Assembly (NCBI RefSeq): GCF_009734385.1
Contig: NZ_CP046452.1
Location: forward strand, 806,001-870,000
Direction: 5' to 3'
Length of the DNA: 64,000 nucleotides
Source: Corynebacterium kalinowskii
GTDB taxonomy: Bacteria; Actinomycetota; Actinomycetes; Mycobacteriales; Mycobacteriaceae
The position numbers and the translations under genes are program-made. This document shows, piece after piece, positions 9,431 to 18,599 of this stretch; the stretch's first letter is position 1; each line of letters begins with the position of its first letter. The notes beneath the pieces are model-generated. The model saw nothing but the letters and a program-made list of their open reading frames with translations, was not told where the DNA came from and did not search any database.

Positions 9431-9436
9431 TAGATT
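9431..9436 (+). promoter_or_regulatory. Putative -10 box of the 9444 lipoprotein gene
   Basis: TAGATT ends 7 bases before the ATG at 9444. AAGGAG also lies there but is only one base from the ATG, too close for normal ribosome binding, so a leaderless start is favoured. Confidence 0.4.
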
Positions 9437-9443
9437 AAGGAGT

Positions 9444-10133
9444 ATGAATCGGAAATTAAGTGCAGTCGTTCTCGTTCCCTTGCTGTTGGTTGCCTGTTCC
9501 AAGGCTGAAGAGCAACCACCGGTGGTGACCATCTACGAAACCGAAACCATTATGCAGCCGGCTCCAGCTGACACAAGTCGGGCTCCGAGCCCATCAACTG
9601 CCGCTACGTCAGCGGTGGCTGCCGCCCCAAAGAACAAGATCATTCCCGTCGAAGCCCTGGAGACGCTGTGGGTTCCATCGCTGTGCGGTAACCAGGCAGC
9701 GAATCTGGTGAACGGCGAGCTCCCGGCCAGTGCTCGCACCGTGTCGAATTACGCTCAGCTTGCGCGGGACGAAAGTGGCGCGCCTAAGGGTGCCTACACC
9801 GACATTAACGGCGATGGCCGGGATGAGGCAGTCATCGTGTACAACTGTGATGGCGGTGGCGCGGCGGGCTGGCCCGACAATCTCCTGATTTACGACAATG
9901 ATCTGAACTATCTCACGGACTTCACTGGATGGAAAGACGTGAGTGGCTATAGTCCAGCTCGCCACCACATCCAGGCTTTCCAATGGGATGAGGACAGCAT
10001 CCGAGTCCAGTGGCTCGGTTACGCGGAAAAAGATGCGGCGTGTTGCGCTTCCCGGAAACTGCTGGGAGAGCTCACGATGCCTGGTGGCGTGCCCACCATG
10101 ACTCTCATTACTGATGTCCCGGTAACACGCTAA
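9444..10133 (+). CDS. Lipoprotein with FG-GAP-like calcium-binding motif
   Basis: A 229-residue lipoprotein. The signal MNRKLSAVVLVPLLLVACSK ends in the lipobox LVAC. It is followed by a Pro/Ser/Ala-rich linker of about 50 residues and a globular domain. That domain holds DINGDGRDEAV, which matches the DxNxDGxxD calcium loop seen in FG-GAP and EF-hand-like repeats, and later DNDLNYLTD. It contains several cysteines (CGNQ, NCDGGG, ACCAS) that could form disulfides outside the membrane. The substrate or partner is unknown. The gene faces away from the unknown gene at 8667-9413 and ends at a strong terminator. Confidence 0.7.
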   Translation: MNRKLSAVVLVPLLLVACSKAEEQPPVVTIYETETIMQPAPADTSRAPSPSTAATSAVAAAPKNKIIPVEALETLWVPSLCGNQAANLVNGELPASARTVSNYAQLARDESGAPKGAYTDINGDGRDEAVIVYNCDGGGAAGWPDNLLIYDNDLNYLTDFTGWKDVSGYSPARHHIQAFQWDEDSIRVQWLGYAEKDAACCASRKLLGELTMPGGVPTMTLITDVPVTR

Positions 10134-10145
10134 GGGGCGGAAATA

Positions 10146-10185
10146 CTGAAAGCCGGACCCAGTAAGAACTGGGTCCGGCTTTCAG
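10146..10185. terminator. Bidirectional terminator
   Basis: A perfect 17-bp inverted repeat (10146-10162 and 10169-10185) with a 6-base loop sits between the convergent genes ending at 10133 and 10195. It carries short A and T runs on both sides of the stem. Confidence 0.9.
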
Positions 10186-10194
10186 AGGTAGAAG

Positions 10195-10410
10195 CTACTT
10201 TACTTCGCGGCCGAACTCGCGCTTAACTTCAAAGCCACGATCGCCCTCGGATTCCGGGGAGGTGATGCGTGCTCGACGCTCTGCCTCGGAAACCTTCTCG
10301 GCGGCCTTGTCTTGGAGATCGCCAGAGTTTTCTGGGGCGTTCTCGCCGTTGGACTGCTCTGGGTCGAACGAACGCGGCGGGTTACGGTCGCCAAATGGGG
10401 AGTCGGACAT
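10195..10410 (-). CDS. Small hydrophilic hypothetical protein
   Basis: A 71-residue, highly charged protein rich in Glu, Arg, Ser and Pro, with no signal or membrane segment, and probably disordered. It starts at an ATG preceded by an AAAGAGGTAACT ribosome site and lies 23 bases downstream of the PRC-barrel/DUF2382 gene on the same strand. Co-expression with that putative stress protein is likely. I do not recognise the family. Confidence 0.6.
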   Translation of the reverse strand: MSDSPFGDRNPPRSFDPEQSNGENAPENSGDLQDKAAEKVSEAERRARITSPESEGDRGFEVKREFGREVK

Positions 10411-10433
10411 GATAGTTACCTCTTTGCGGTGAA

Positions 10434-11297
10434 TTAGCGGCGGCGGTTGAGGTCGCGGTCGGTCTCGACGCCGTCAACCTCGATCTTTTCCTTGCGGATT
10501 TCTTCGGAGACAGTCTCGGTGTCCCGGACGGTGTCCTTCTCCAAGCGTACCTCTTCTACTGGAACTGTCTCCTTGTTCACGGTGACGCGCTCCTCGTGCA
10601 GTGTGACGGATGCTTCCTCTTCGCCGATGCCTGCGCCACGAATGCCACCCTTGTGGGAGTCGCCGTCGATTGGGGTGCGCTCGACGCGAACCTCTTCACG
10701 GGTGACTGGAACCTCGATGGTCTCGGTGTCCTCGACCACGTACTTGCGCAGGCGTGCCTCGCCGGTCTGGACGTTTTCCTTGTCTACGGTCAGGCGCTCC
10801 TCGGAACGAACCAGGGAATCGCGGTCGCCGTCGATGTCCGTCAGGTCGCGACGGTCGCGGTCCAGGTCAGCATCGCGATCGAAGTCACGGTCGCCGTCGC
10901 GGTGCAGATCGCGGTGACGGTCATCGTGAGCAGCAGCACCGGTGCCTGCAAAGCCAGCGCCGGACTCGTAACGCTCGGTGTCGGTTGTACCGGTGAGACC
11001 GAAGTGCTCGTAGACGCGGTTCTGATCGGATGGGGTCAGGGCGTTGTTGACATCCAGGTTTGGTGCGTCCTTGATGCGATCCTTGGAGAAGGCCAGCTTC
11101 AGGTCGTCGCCGTTAAAGGTGTGGCCGCGAAGTGGCACGATGGAGGATGCCATTCCGAACAGGCCGTGGCCGACCTCTACGAACGTTGGCTGACCGGAGT
11201 TGTCATCAACGAAGATCTCCTTAACGCCACCGAGCTTCTCGCCGGAGTTGTCAAAAGCAGTTGCATTGAACAGGTCTCGAATGTTCTTGTTAGTCAT
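10434..11297 (-). CDS. PRC-barrel and DUF2382 (YsnF/AvaK-like) protein
   Basis: A 287-residue protein. Residues 1 to about 95 form a PRC-barrel (LFNATAFDNSGEKLGGVKEIF). A linker follows, made largely of repeated Arg-Asp and Asp-Arg units (about residues 125-165). After it come two copies of a DUF2382 unit beginning SEERLTVDKENVQTGEARL and LHEERVTVNKETVPVEEVRL. Such proteins are often stress-induced and have no known catalytic role. The ATG at 11297 is chosen because AAAGGAAAT precedes it; the frame is open further upstream to 11429. The small gene at 10195-10410 probably shares its transcript. The 294 bases from 11298 to 11591 hold only this gene's promoter region. Confidence 0.8.
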   Translation of the reverse strand: MTNKNIRDLFNATAFDNSGEKLGGVKEIFVDDNSGQPTFVEVGHGLFGMASSIVPLRGHTFNGDDLKLAFSKDRIKDAPNLDVNNALTPSDQNRVYEHFGLTGTTDTERYESGAGFAGTGAAAHDDRHRDLHRDGDRDFDRDADLDRDRRDLTDIDGDRDSLVRSEERLTVDKENVQTGEARLRKYVVEDTETIEVPVTREEVRVERTPIDGDSHKGGIRGAGIGEEEASVTLHEERVTVNKETVPVEEVRLEKDTVRDTETVSEEIRKEKIEVDGVETDRDLNRRR

Positions 11298-11591
11298 TTT
11301 CGATATTTCCTTTCTAGTCATCTTGCTTTCGGCAGTCGGTGTGTTCCCGACCGGTGAGACCCACGTTAAGCGCGCCGTTGCCGGCCGTGCCAACATTTGC
11401 GCTTCTCGACGCCACCGGCCACCAGGCATTTTCCGTTCCCGTTATCTTTTGGTAATTTTCAGTTTTCTCGCTCTCAGGTGGGGATTTTTATCAATCGCAC
11501 CCATTTAGATAACTGGATAGCAACAATGCTAAAAACTGGCCTGAGAGGGGTCTTGGATCGCAATTCTGGTCGATTTTGGTCGTCGCACCGC

Positions 11592-12488
11592 TCACATCTC
11601 AGCCTTTTTTGGTTCACCAGACCGCGTTGCGAAGACCTCTATGGGGTGCCCGCCGAACAAATACCCATCGTCGAACTCAACGCTGACGTTGCCTCGGCTA
11701 GGTATGGTGACGCACCGTGGACTAATTCGGTCGTAAACGTCCTGCGAAGTCCACAGCGGGGCTGGAGTGGGGCGACTTTCGGCTTCGGCGACATCATCGC
11801 GCCAGTGATTGGCTTTTCGCAGCATTGCCTCACTCGCGAAGACTCGTGCGCTCTCTAGAAATTCGGCCGAGTAGACGTGCTCCAAGAATTTCAGGCCGGA
11901 GGCAAAACTCTTCCGGAGGTTGCCTTTGCCAGCGATGAGTAGTTTGTCACGCGAGTAGTCCAGGGCGATGTCGACACCAAGCTCTTCGTCTCGGGCCTCG
12001 AAACATGACAGCTGGCGATTAAATGTCATTGCTCCGAACGGACCCTCAAGCACAACCGGCCGTGCGACTGCCTCTGCGAGCGCGTCAAGCTCGGGATCAT
12101 CCTCTGCCGGGAGCAACTCATGGATGTTGAAGCGATGCTGGATCGCGATCGTCGTCTGATAGTAGGTACCCCGGGCCCGATACACCTTGAATGGCTCTAA
12201 CTGCTCCATTTCGCGTCGATCAACGCTAGCCGACGTAGCATCCGCTTCGTACCACTCGGGGTAGAGGAAGAAAACGCTGGAGTCTAAAACTTCACCGTCC
12301 GGCAAAATTCGTGCGGCAATGCCGTAGTGGAAGACTCCTCTCACCCGTTTCTCCGGTGGGGAATAGCGCAGTGGATAATCTCCCCTGCCAGGAGTGACTG
12401 ACGCGATGAAGGCAAACTCAACCGGCTCACCGGACAGAAGCGATTTGATCTTTGGATCGTCGGGAAATTCCTCGTAGAGAGACAACAT
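11592..12488 (-). CDS. DUF2262 domain protein
   Basis: A 298-residue soluble protein. The C-terminal part (about residues 145-292) matches the DUF2262 pattern: a GPFGAMTFNRQLSCFEA opening, a long helical middle (HVYSAEFLESARVFASEAML) and the closing VEFDDGYLFGGHPIEV. The N-terminal half is a separate alpha/beta domain that I cannot name. The function of DUF2262 is unknown. The start at 12488 is supported by a -10-like TATTGT 7 bases upstream and no ribosome site. The gene lies downstream of glnA on the same strand but is separated from it by a terminator, so it is probably transcribed alone. Confidence 0.75.
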   Translation of the reverse strand: MLSLYEEFPDDPKIKSLLSGEPVEFAFIASVTPGRGDYPLRYSPPEKRVRGVFHYGIAARILPDGEVLDSSVFFLYPEWYEADATSASVDRREMEQLEPFKVYRARGTYYQTTIAIQHRFNIHELLPAEDDPELDALAEAVARPVVLEGPFGAMTFNRQLSCFEARDEELGVDIALDYSRDKLLIAGKGNLRKSFASGLKFLEHVYSAEFLESARVFASEAMLRKANHWRDDVAEAESRPTPAPLWTSQDVYDRISPRCVTIPSRGNVSVEFDDGYLFGGHPIEVFATRSGEPKKAEM

Positions 12489-12495
12489 GAGTCCG

Positions 12496-12501
12496 ACAAT
12501 A
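12496..12501 (-). promoter_or_regulatory. Putative -10 box of the DUF2262 gene
   Basis: TATTGT on the minus strand ends 7 bases before the ATG at 12488, which suggests a leaderless transcript. It lies just downstream of the glnA terminator. Confidence 0.4.
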
Positions 12502-12520
12502 CCTTCGGGGCAATAGGAAA

Positions 12521-12547
12521 AGCCCGCATCCGAGGCGGACGCGGGCT
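12521..12547 (-). terminator. Terminator of glnA
   Basis: AGCCCGCATCCG and CGGACGCGGGCT form a 12-bp stem with one mismatch, 17 bases past the glnA stop. On the minus strand a TTTCC stretch follows. Confidence 0.8.
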
Positions 12548-12563
12548 CAAACTAGATTGCTAA

Positions 12564-13997
12564 CTAGCAATCGAAGTACATCTCGAATTCCTGCGGGTTA
12601 GGGCGGGTACGGTTCGGGACGATCTCTTTGTCGTACTTGAACTTGATGTACGTGTCGATCAAGTCCTCGGTGAAGACGCCGCCTTCGGTGAGGAAGTCAT
12701 GGTCGTCGGCAAGCGCCTCGAGCGATGCTTCCAGGGAGGTAGGCGCGGTTGGGATGGACTTTGCTTCCTCTGGTGGAAGCTCGTAGAGGTCCTTGTCCAC
12801 TGGTGCGTGTGGCTCGATGCGGTTCTTGATGCCGTCGAGGCCGGCCATCATCATGGCAGCAAAGCCGAAGTATGGGTTGCCTGATGGGTCCGGCGCGCGG
12901 AACTCGATGCGCTTGGCCTTTGGGTTGGAACCGGTGATCGGGATGCGGATCGCAGCGGAGCGGTTGCGCTGCGAGTACACGAGGTTGATCGGGGCCTCGT
13001 AACCTGGGACCAGGCGGTGGTAAGAGTTCAAGGTCGGGTTGGTGAAGGCCAACACGGCGCCAGCGTGGTGCAGGATGCCGCCGATGTAGTAACGGGCCAT
13101 GTCGGATAGGCCAGCGTAGCCATTCTCGTCGTGGAAGAGTGGCTTGCCATCCTTCCACAGGGACTGGTGGGCGTGCATGCCGGAGCCAGCGTCACCGGCA
13201 AGTGGCTTAGGCATGAAGGTAGCGGCCTTGCCGTTAGACCTGGCGACCTGCTTCACGATGTACTTGAAGGTCTGCAGATCGTCAGCGGCGTGCAGCAGGG
13301 TATTGAACTTGTAGTTGATTTCCTGCTGGCCCTGGCCACATTCGTGGTGGAAACGCTCGACATCGAAGCCAGCCTCGCGCATGCGGCGGACCATTTCATC
13401 GCGAATGTCCACGGCGCCGTCGTAAGGAGCGTTCGGGAAGTAGCCACCCTTGGTGCGGTTCTTGTAAGCGACGTTGCGGGAACCATCCAGGTTGAATTCC
13501 TCGCCACGGTTCCACCAGCCTTCGTCAGAGTCGAGCTCGTAGAAGGCAGCGTTTACATCAGCGTGGAAACGGACGGAATCGAAGAGGTAGAACTCGGCTT
13601 CGGCACCGAAGAAACAGGTGTCGGCGATGCCGGTGGAGGCAAGGTACTCTTCAGCCTTGCGAGCGACGTTGCGTGGGTCGCGGGAGAACGGCTCACGGGT
13701 AAACGGATCGTGGACGAAGAACTTCATGTTCAGCGTCTTGGCAGGACGGAATGGGTCGATCATCGCGGTTGCCACGTCTGGCAACAGGTTCATGTCGGAT
13801 TCTTCAATGGTGGTGAAGCCACGAATAGAGGAGCCGTCGAATGCGAGACCTGCTTCAGCTGCTTCTTCATCAAACATGCTTGCCGGGATGGACAGGTGGT
13901 GCTCCGTGCCTGGAACGTCGGTAAATCGAATATCAAGAAATTCGACGTTCTCGTCCTTGATGTACTTAACTACATCGGCGACGTTTTCAAATGCCAC
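12564..13997 (-). CDS. glnA: Glutamine synthetase type I
   Basis: GlnA makes glutamine from glutamate, ammonia and ATP and is the main ammonium assimilation enzyme when nitrogen is scarce. At 477 residues it has the standard length. Motifs visible are FDGSSIRGF, the metal and substrate region [16 protein letters not shown], the ATP region [16 protein letters not shown], and the adenylylation site [10 protein letters not shown] with its target tyrosine, the likely substrate of GlnE encoded at 2772-5846. The GTG at 13997 is taken as start because CGAGGAGC lies 6 bases upstream and the protein then begins [13 protein letters not shown], as in relatives. The open frame extends further upstream to 14126 without support. 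Confidence 0.96.
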   Translation of the reverse strand: MAFENVADVVKYIKDENVEFLDIRFTDVPGTEHHLSIPASMFDEEAAEAGLAFDGSSIRGFTTIEESDMNLLPDVATAMIDPFRPAKTLNMKFFVHDPFTREPFSRDPRNVARKAEEYLASTGIADTCFFGAEAEFYLFDSVRFHADVNAAFYELDSDEGWWNRGEEFNLDGSRNVAYKNRTKGGYFPNAPYDGAVDIRDEMVRRMREAGFDVERFHHECGQGQQEINYKFNTLLHAADDLQTFKYIVKQVARSNGKAATFMPKPLAGDAGSGMHAHQSLWKDGKPLFHDENGYAGLSDMARYYIGGILHHAGAVLAFTNPTLNSYHRLVPGYEAPINLVYSQRNRSAAIRIPITGSNPKAKRIEFRAPDPSGNPYFGFAAMMMAGLDGIKNRIEPHAPVDKDLYELPPEEAKSIPTAPTSLEASLEALADDHDFLTEGGVFTEDLIDTYIKFKYDKEIVPNRTRPNPQEFEMYFDC

Positions 13998-14173
13998 GTG
14001 GTGCTCCTCGCGGGTGTGGTCCGCTGACATGCGGGCCGGGCTGTTAGTTGTCGAGCTGGACCTGTTTTGGACAATGACCAGCCACAGCACAGCTTTATTC
14101 ACTGTTGCATAACTATCAGTGTACAAAGTTCGGCCGAAATAAAGCCAAATTGCGCTTGTATTTCGTTCACGGA

Positions 14174-14179
14174 TACATT
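14174..14179 (+). promoter_or_regulatory. Putative -10 box of the RDD gene
   Basis: TACATT ends 7 bases before the ATG at 14187. There is no Shine-Dalgarno sequence, so a leaderless start is likely. Confidence 0.45.
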
Positions 14180-14186
14180 GCTAGGT

Positions 14187-14657
14187 ATGTCAGAAGCGAA
14201 GCGCAGTTGGATCGAGGGGCCCGCGATCCCCGGAGACTTTGACGACCTCGGCCCCGGCAAGTGGCCCGGCGAAAAACTCGGACTCCCTGAAAAAGGCCCC
14301 GGAGCTTTGGCTTCTGTCCTTCGGCGCTGTGGTGGAATAACCATCGACTGGTTCTTCGCCATGTTCATCGCCATCATCATCCGAAACTTCACTGCGGCCC
14401 TCGGCGGCGTGCCTACTGTCACGATGATCCTGTTCTGCATCATCTCCGTTGTCGGTGTCACCCTCTTTGCCCGCACCCCCGGCCAGGCAATGATGGGGAT
14501 GGGCGTCGCGCGCGTCGATGCGGAAGAGCGAGTCGGCCTGTGGCGATCCATTGTGCGCATGGCATTGACGGTATTCCTGCTGCCACCGATCCTCGTTGAT
14601 TCCGATGGTCGTGGCCTGCATGACCGAGCCACCGGTACCGCAGTCATCAGGGGTTAG
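14187..14657 (+). CDS. RDD family membrane protein
   Basis: A 156-residue protein. A soluble N-terminal stretch of about 45 residues (KWPGEKLGLPEKGPGALASV) leads into the RDD domain, beginning LRRCGGITIDWFFAMFIAIII with the conserved Arg and Asp. Three hydrophobic segments follow and the protein ends GLHDRATGTAVI, the typical RDD ending. The family is found beside glnA in many actinobacteria; its role is not established, although some RDD proteins act in sodium/proton exchange. It diverges from glnA. Confidence 0.85.
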   Translation: MSEAKRSWIEGPAIPGDFDDLGPGKWPGEKLGLPEKGPGALASVLRRCGGITIDWFFAMFIAIIIRNFTAALGGVPTVTMILFCIISVVGVTLFARTPGQAMMGMGVARVDAEERVGLWRSIVRMALTVFLLPPILVDSDGRGLHDRATGTAVIRG

Positions 14658-14668
14658 CACCAAAAAAT

Positions 14669-14712
14669 AGCCCTCCACCCGGATCTTTTCCAGAATATCC
14701 GGGTGGAGGGCT
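14669..14712. terminator. Bidirectional terminator
   Basis: A 16-bp perfect stem (14669-14684 with 14697-14712) and a 12-base loop, flanked by an A run on the left and a TTTGTTT run on the right. It separates the convergent RDD and AspT-like genes. Confidence 0.9.
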
Positions 14713-14726
14713 TTGTTTATCCCGCG

Positions 14727-16343
14727 TTACACTAACGCGAAAAGCAGCACCTGCGCAGCGATGATCTTGGCCACCATGGACACGGGGTAGACCGAGGTAT
14801 AGCCCATGGCAGGAAGTTCATTGCGGGTGTGGTCAGACGCATAGCTGAGCACTGCTGGGTGCGTTTGAATACCAGAGATGATTCCTGCCGCAGTGCCGAA
14901 GGGGAGCCTAAGGACGAGGTGGCCGATAATGAGGGCGAGCATGCTGATCACAAAGGTGATGAAAGCGCCGAGGCCGATGACCTGAAGCGACGTCGGGTCG
15001 GCCAGCGCCTTGGAAAAACCTGCGCCAGCGGTAGTACCAATTCCAGCGAGGAACAGCGTGATGCCGAGGTTTTGCATGATCCTCAGAGCAGAGTAGGGGG
15101 TCTGCCAGACGAAGCTGCCCGTCCTACCGAGAGCTCCCAGCAGGAGCGCCACGATGAGTGGGCCACCGGCGTTTCCTAGCTTGAGCGTCATTCCCCCGGG
15201 AAGTGGGATCGTTACCATGCCGAGCAGTACTCCCAACGTGAGACCGATGAGCAGGGGAACTAGGTTGACGTCGGACACCACGCGGTAGGAATCTCCGAAG
15301 AACTTGGTCGCTCGATCCAGCTTGGTGGCGGTAGTGACCACGCGGACGCGGTCGCCCAGGTGCAGCGTCATATCGGGGGTTGCCACCATGTCATCGTCGC
15401 CGCGACGAATGCGGGTGACCAACAGGTCAGACATCTTGGGGCGGAGCTTTTCCAGCGGAATGCCCACCACATCCGGGTTGGAAACAAATATGCGGCGGTA
15501 ATCGAGGCCCTCATCGTGGGTAGGCTCGCCAGGCATGGCAGTGCCGATCTCGGCCACCGCCTTCGCGATCTCCTCCGCTGTACCGACGATGCTAAGAATA
15601 TCGCCTGGCTGGGCGCGGTCGCCGAGATCCGGAACGTGCAGTTCATCGCCGCATTCGCGGCGCGAAACAATGACCTCTAGCTGCAAAATGTAGGGAATAT
15701 TCGTGATCGCCGGAAGATCGTCGCGCTCGACCCGAACGCGCTGCGTCAGCAGTTCCTGCACCGCCACTCCAGCAGCGGTAGCCTCCGCCTCGTGGTCGAT
15801 CCGGAACAGCTTGGAGCACAAGCCGATGCTCACAATCACCACCAGCACACCCAGCGGGTAGGTGAGGGAATATGCGACCACCGGCAACTCGGAGACGCCG
15901 GCCAGCTCGGAGGCGTCGAAAAGCGCGGGCAAGGATTCCTTGGCGGCAGCCATCGCGGGCGTGTTGGTGAGCGCGCCGGTAAACATGCCCACCGCGGTCG
16001 CGGGGTGTAGCTCGCTTGCCTTAACGACGCCATAGGCAACCGCAGTCGTGGCCGCGATGACACCCACGGCGAAGAGATTGTGCTTCAGGCCAGTGGTTTT
16101 GAGGGAATGGAAGAAGTCGGGGCCGGCTTCGAGACCGATGGTGTAGACGAACATCGAGAGGCCGATGATGTACACGATCGGTGGGAGAGTGATTGCTGGG
16201 TTGAGGGTGGAAAGTCCGAGCCCAACAAACAGTACAGCGGCGACGCCCAGCTTGAACGATCCGATCCGAACCCGGCCAAGCAAAAGCCCTAGCGCCATGA
16301 TGACAACTAGGGCGAGAAGCTGATTTTCTACAAGGAGGTTCAC
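14727..16343 (-). CDS. AspT/YidE/YbjL-type transporter with two RCK_C domains
   Basis: A 538-residue integral membrane protein with the layout of the AspT/YidE/YbjL family. A membrane half of about five segments comes first (residues 1-185). Two soluble TrkA-C (RCK_C) domains follow (about 200-280 and 285-365, with GDILSIVGTAEEI and LGDRVRVVTTATKL). A second membrane half then carries the family signature GAGFSKAL and a GIQTHPAVLSYA segment. AspT swaps aspartate for alanine, while relatives in corynebacteria include dicarboxylate exporters, so the substrate is open. The RCK_C domains suggest ligand gating. The start is a GTG with only a weak ribosome site. Confidence 0.88.
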   Translation of the reverse strand: MNLLVENQLLALVVIMALGLLLGRVRIGSFKLGVAAVLFVGLGLSTLNPAITLPPIVYIIGLSMFVYTIGLEAGPDFFHSLKTTGLKHNLFAVGVIAATTAVAYGVVKASELHPATAVGMFTGALTNTPAMAAAKESLPALFDASELAGVSELPVVAYSLTYPLGVLVVIVSIGLCSKLFRIDHEAEATAAGVAVQELLTQRVRVERDDLPAITNIPYILQLEVIVSRRECGDELHVPDLGDRAQPGDILSIVGTAEEIAKAVAEIGTAMPGEPTHDEGLDYRRIFVSNPDVVGIPLEKLRPKMSDLLVTRIRRGDDDMVATPDMTLHLGDRVRVVTTATKLDRATKFFGDSYRVVSDVNLVPLLIGLTLGVLLGMVTIPLPGGMTLKLGNAGGPLIVALLLGALGRTGSFVWQTPYSALRIMQNLGITLFLAGIGTTAGAGFSKALADPTSLQVIGLGAFITFVISMLALIIGHLVLRLPFGTAAGIISGIQTHPAVLSYASDHTRNELPAMGYTSVYPVSMVAKIIAAQVLLFALV

Positions 16344-16546
16344 TCTTCAAAGTGTGCCCCAAGTGGGTCATATCCTCAACTAGGTGCAGGCTGGGTTTGA
16401 TTTCGCGCGAAAACTGGATACATAAAACCCCATAGTACGAGTAGGGAAGACGATACAAGGGCGAATTTTGTCACATAGCACACTGCCTACTCACACTATG
16501 GGGATTTACACATCGGGAATCAGCCAAAGGGCACCGCGAACGAAAG

Positions 16547-16572
16547 AACCCGCAACCAACAGGTTGCGGGTT
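16547..16572 (-). terminator. Terminator of the lipBA-DUF4191 transcript
   Basis: AACCCGCAACC and GGTTGCGGGTT form an 11-bp perfect stem with a 4-base loop, 14 bases past the DUF4191 stop, and TTCTTTCG follows on the minus strand. The rest of 16344-16546 shows nothing beyond the AspT-like gene's upstream region. Confidence 0.8.
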
Positions 16573-16585
16573 TTAGGGAGGAGCT

Positions 16586-17362
16586 TTACTTTCCGCGCTC
16601 CGCCTGGCGACGCGCGCGACGGTTCATGCCGGAGATCTTGGCGCCCTTCGGCAGTGGCCCCTTAGGCAGGCCGGTCTGACCAGGGCTGGAAACGGCATCC
16701 ATGGCCTCGATCTTCTGGGCCAAAGCGTAGACTTCGTCCTTCTTGTAGTTGCGAGGCATCTTCATGAGCTCCTTCTGGAGGTCGCGAAGACGAACCTGAC
16801 CTTCACCTTCACCGGCGTATACCTCGTAGATCGGCACGCCACCGGACACGCGGTTCAGACGACGCTTAGCCTGCGCTATCATTGGCTTGAGTCGGTGCAT
16901 TTCGCCTTCGCCGACCAGCACGATGCCCGGGTTACCGATCACGCGGTGGACAGCATCCATGTGCGTGTTCGCAGCAATAGCAGTCTTGGTGCGCCACGCC
17001 ATGCCGACGCCCGACTTCAGGTTCTCCAATGCCCAGCCGGCAGCGCCAGGCTGGTTCTCCGCCTGGTCGTAGACCGAATTCTCCACGCGCTTGGTAAAGA
17101 CGTACATCGCGAGCATGAAACCGAGGGCAAGGCCGATCGGCAGCATCCACCACTGGGCACCGAAGAAGTAACCGATACCAAAGAACACCAGGCCAAGGCC
17201 CAGAATGGACAACAGCATCAACGGCACAAGAGCTTTGTCGTTCTTGCGCTGCATGTTGAATGCTTGCCACATTTGGGAGTAGTTCTGCTTGCGCTGGGCG
17301 CGCTTCGCCGCCTTTGCTTCCTTCTCGGCCGCCTTTTGTTGGACCTTCTTCGCGTCTGCCAT
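16586..17362 (-). CDS. DUF4191 membrane protein
   Basis: A 258-residue protein. A charged Ala/Lys-rich N-terminal coil (about residues 1-30) is followed by two hydrophobic segments near residues 45-85 (LVPLMLLSILGLGLVFFGIG and MLPIGLALGFMLAMYVF). A cytoplasmic domain containing GNPGIVLVGEGEMHRLKPM follows, with a Lys/Arg-rich C-terminus. It matches DUF4191, which is regularly found immediately downstream of lipA in actinobacteria; its function is unknown. The ATG at 17362 is favoured by protein alignment, although AGAGG is only 2 bases away; the frame extends upstream to 17428. It probably belongs to the lipB-lipA transcription unit, though a hairpin lies between. Confidence 0.8.
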   Translation of the reverse strand: MADAKKVQQKAAEKEAKAAKRAQRKQNYSQMWQAFNMQRKNDKALVPLMLLSILGLGLVFFGIGYFFGAQWWMLPIGLALGFMLAMYVFTKRVENSVYDQAENQPGAAGWALENLKSGVGMAWRTKTAIAANTHMDAVHRVIGNPGIVLVGEGEMHRLKPMIAQAKRRLNRVSGGVPIYEVYAGEGEGQVRLRDLQKELMKMPRNYKKDEVYALAQKIEAMDAVSSPGQTGLPKGPLPKGAKISGMNRRARRQAERGK

Positions 17363-17482
17363 GACCTCTACTTTAGGCCACGTGTGCGCATTTTCTATAT
17401 TGAGGGGCAGGTACGTGTCGGTCGTCAAATTCCCGGAGTTTGGGGGAGCGTGCTTTGCGAGGTCAATGTCGGCGAAAACAGC

Positions 17483-17534
17483 AATCCCGCGTTCCCGTCA
17501 CAATGACGTCGCAGTGACAAGGAAACGCGGGATT
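17483..17534 (-). terminator. Hairpin between lipA and DUF4191
   Basis: AATCCCGCGTT (17483-17493) pairs with AACGCGGGATT (17524-17534), and GTCAC with GTGAC forms an inner stem. It sits directly after the lipA stop, so it may terminate or attenuate read-through into the DUF4191 gene. Confidence 0.65.
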
Positions 17535-17542
17535 AAGAACAC

Positions 17543-18598
17543 TTAGCGAGTAGTTACTACCGGAGTCTCTTCGGAAGGCCCGTACTTGGCAATCAGGGAA
17601 GAAGCTTCCTGCGCCGTGGAGCCTTCAGAGGTTTCTGCGAGATGCGCCAGATGAGCGGGGAGCTCCTCACCACGAGCCTTGATGGTCTGCGCGTAAAGGC
17701 GGCCAGCGCGGTAGGAGGAACGCACCAGTGGGCCAGACATGACACCAGTGAAGCCGAGCTCACGGGCATAGTCTGCATGTTCCACGAACTCTTCTGGGCG
17801 CACCCAGCGATCGATCGGGTGGAACTTGATACCTGGACGTAGGTACTGGGTGATGGTGATGATGTCACAACCGGCGTCGTGAAGCTCGCGCAGGGCTTCC
17901 TGCACCTCTTCGACGGTCTCGCCCATGCCGAGGATGAGGTTGGACTTGGTCACGAGGCCGAAGTCGCGGGCCTGTCGAATGACATCGAGGGAGCGGTCGT
18001 AGCGGAAGGCCGGGCGGATGCGCTTGAAGATCCGCGGCACGGTTTCCACGTTGTGCGCGAACACCTCAGGGCGGGCCTCGAACACTTCCTGGAGCAGGTC
18101 AGACTTGCCGGAGAAGTCTGGAACCAGGTTCTCAACGCCGGTGTTCGGGTTGAGGGCGTGAACCTGGCGCACGACCTCGGCGTAGAGCCAAGCGCCTTCA
18201 TCTTCCAAATCGTCACGGGTGACGCCAGTGATGGTGGCGTAGTTCAGTCCCATTTCGCGCACGGATTCCGCGACACGGCGTGGTTCATCGCGATCGAGTG
18301 GTTCTGGCTTGCCGGTGTGAATCTGGCAGAAGTCGCAACGTCGGGTGCACTGGTCACCACCGATGAGGAAGGTGGCTTCGCGGGATTCCCAGCATTCGTG
18401 GACGTTTGGGCAGCCGGCTTCCTGGCACACGGTGTGGAGGGAAGCGCCGGATACGCGCTGTTTCATGTCCTGATACTCAGGACCGGTTTTCACCGAGGTG
18501 CGGATCCAACGCGGCTTGTTTTCAATTGGAGTCTGCGCGTTTCGAGCTTCGACGCGCAACATCTTTTTTCCATCAGGTGCAACAGTCACGTAGGCCAC
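17543..18598 (-). CDS. lipA: Lipoyl synthase
   Basis: LipA is a radical SAM enzyme that inserts two sulfurs into protein-bound octanoyl groups to form lipoyl groups. The 351-residue protein shows both iron-sulfur motifs: the auxiliary cluster cysteines in [12 protein letters not shown] and the radical SAM cluster in CTRRCDFC. It also has the SAM-site region [16 protein letters not shown]. It begins one base after the end of lipB and is probably co-transcribed with it. Likely targets encoded nearby are GcvH (20196-20573) and the E2 protein (24700-26730). Confidence 0.97.
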   Translation of the reverse strand: MAYVTVAPDGKKMLRVEARNAQTPIENKPRWIRTSVKTGPEYQDMKQRVSGASLHTVCQEAGCPNVHECWESREATFLIGGDQCTRRCDFCQIHTGKPEPLDRDEPRRVAESVREMGLNYATITGVTRDDLEDEGAWLYAEVVRQVHALNPNTGVENLVPDFSGKSDLLQEVFEARPEVFAHNVETVPRIFKRIRPAFRYDRSLDVIRQARDFGLVTKSNLILGMGETVEEVQEALRELHDAGCDIITITQYLRPGIKFHPIDRWVRPEEFVEHADYARELGFTGVMSGPLVRSSYRAGRLYAQTIKARGEELPAHLAHLAETSEGSTAQEASSLIAKYGPSEETPVVTTR

Positions 18599-18599
18599 C

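Noticed and set aside
13998..14186. AmtR nitrogen regulator box before glnA
   Set aside because: A CTAT half site occurs near 14111, but the second half is not convincing at the required spacing.
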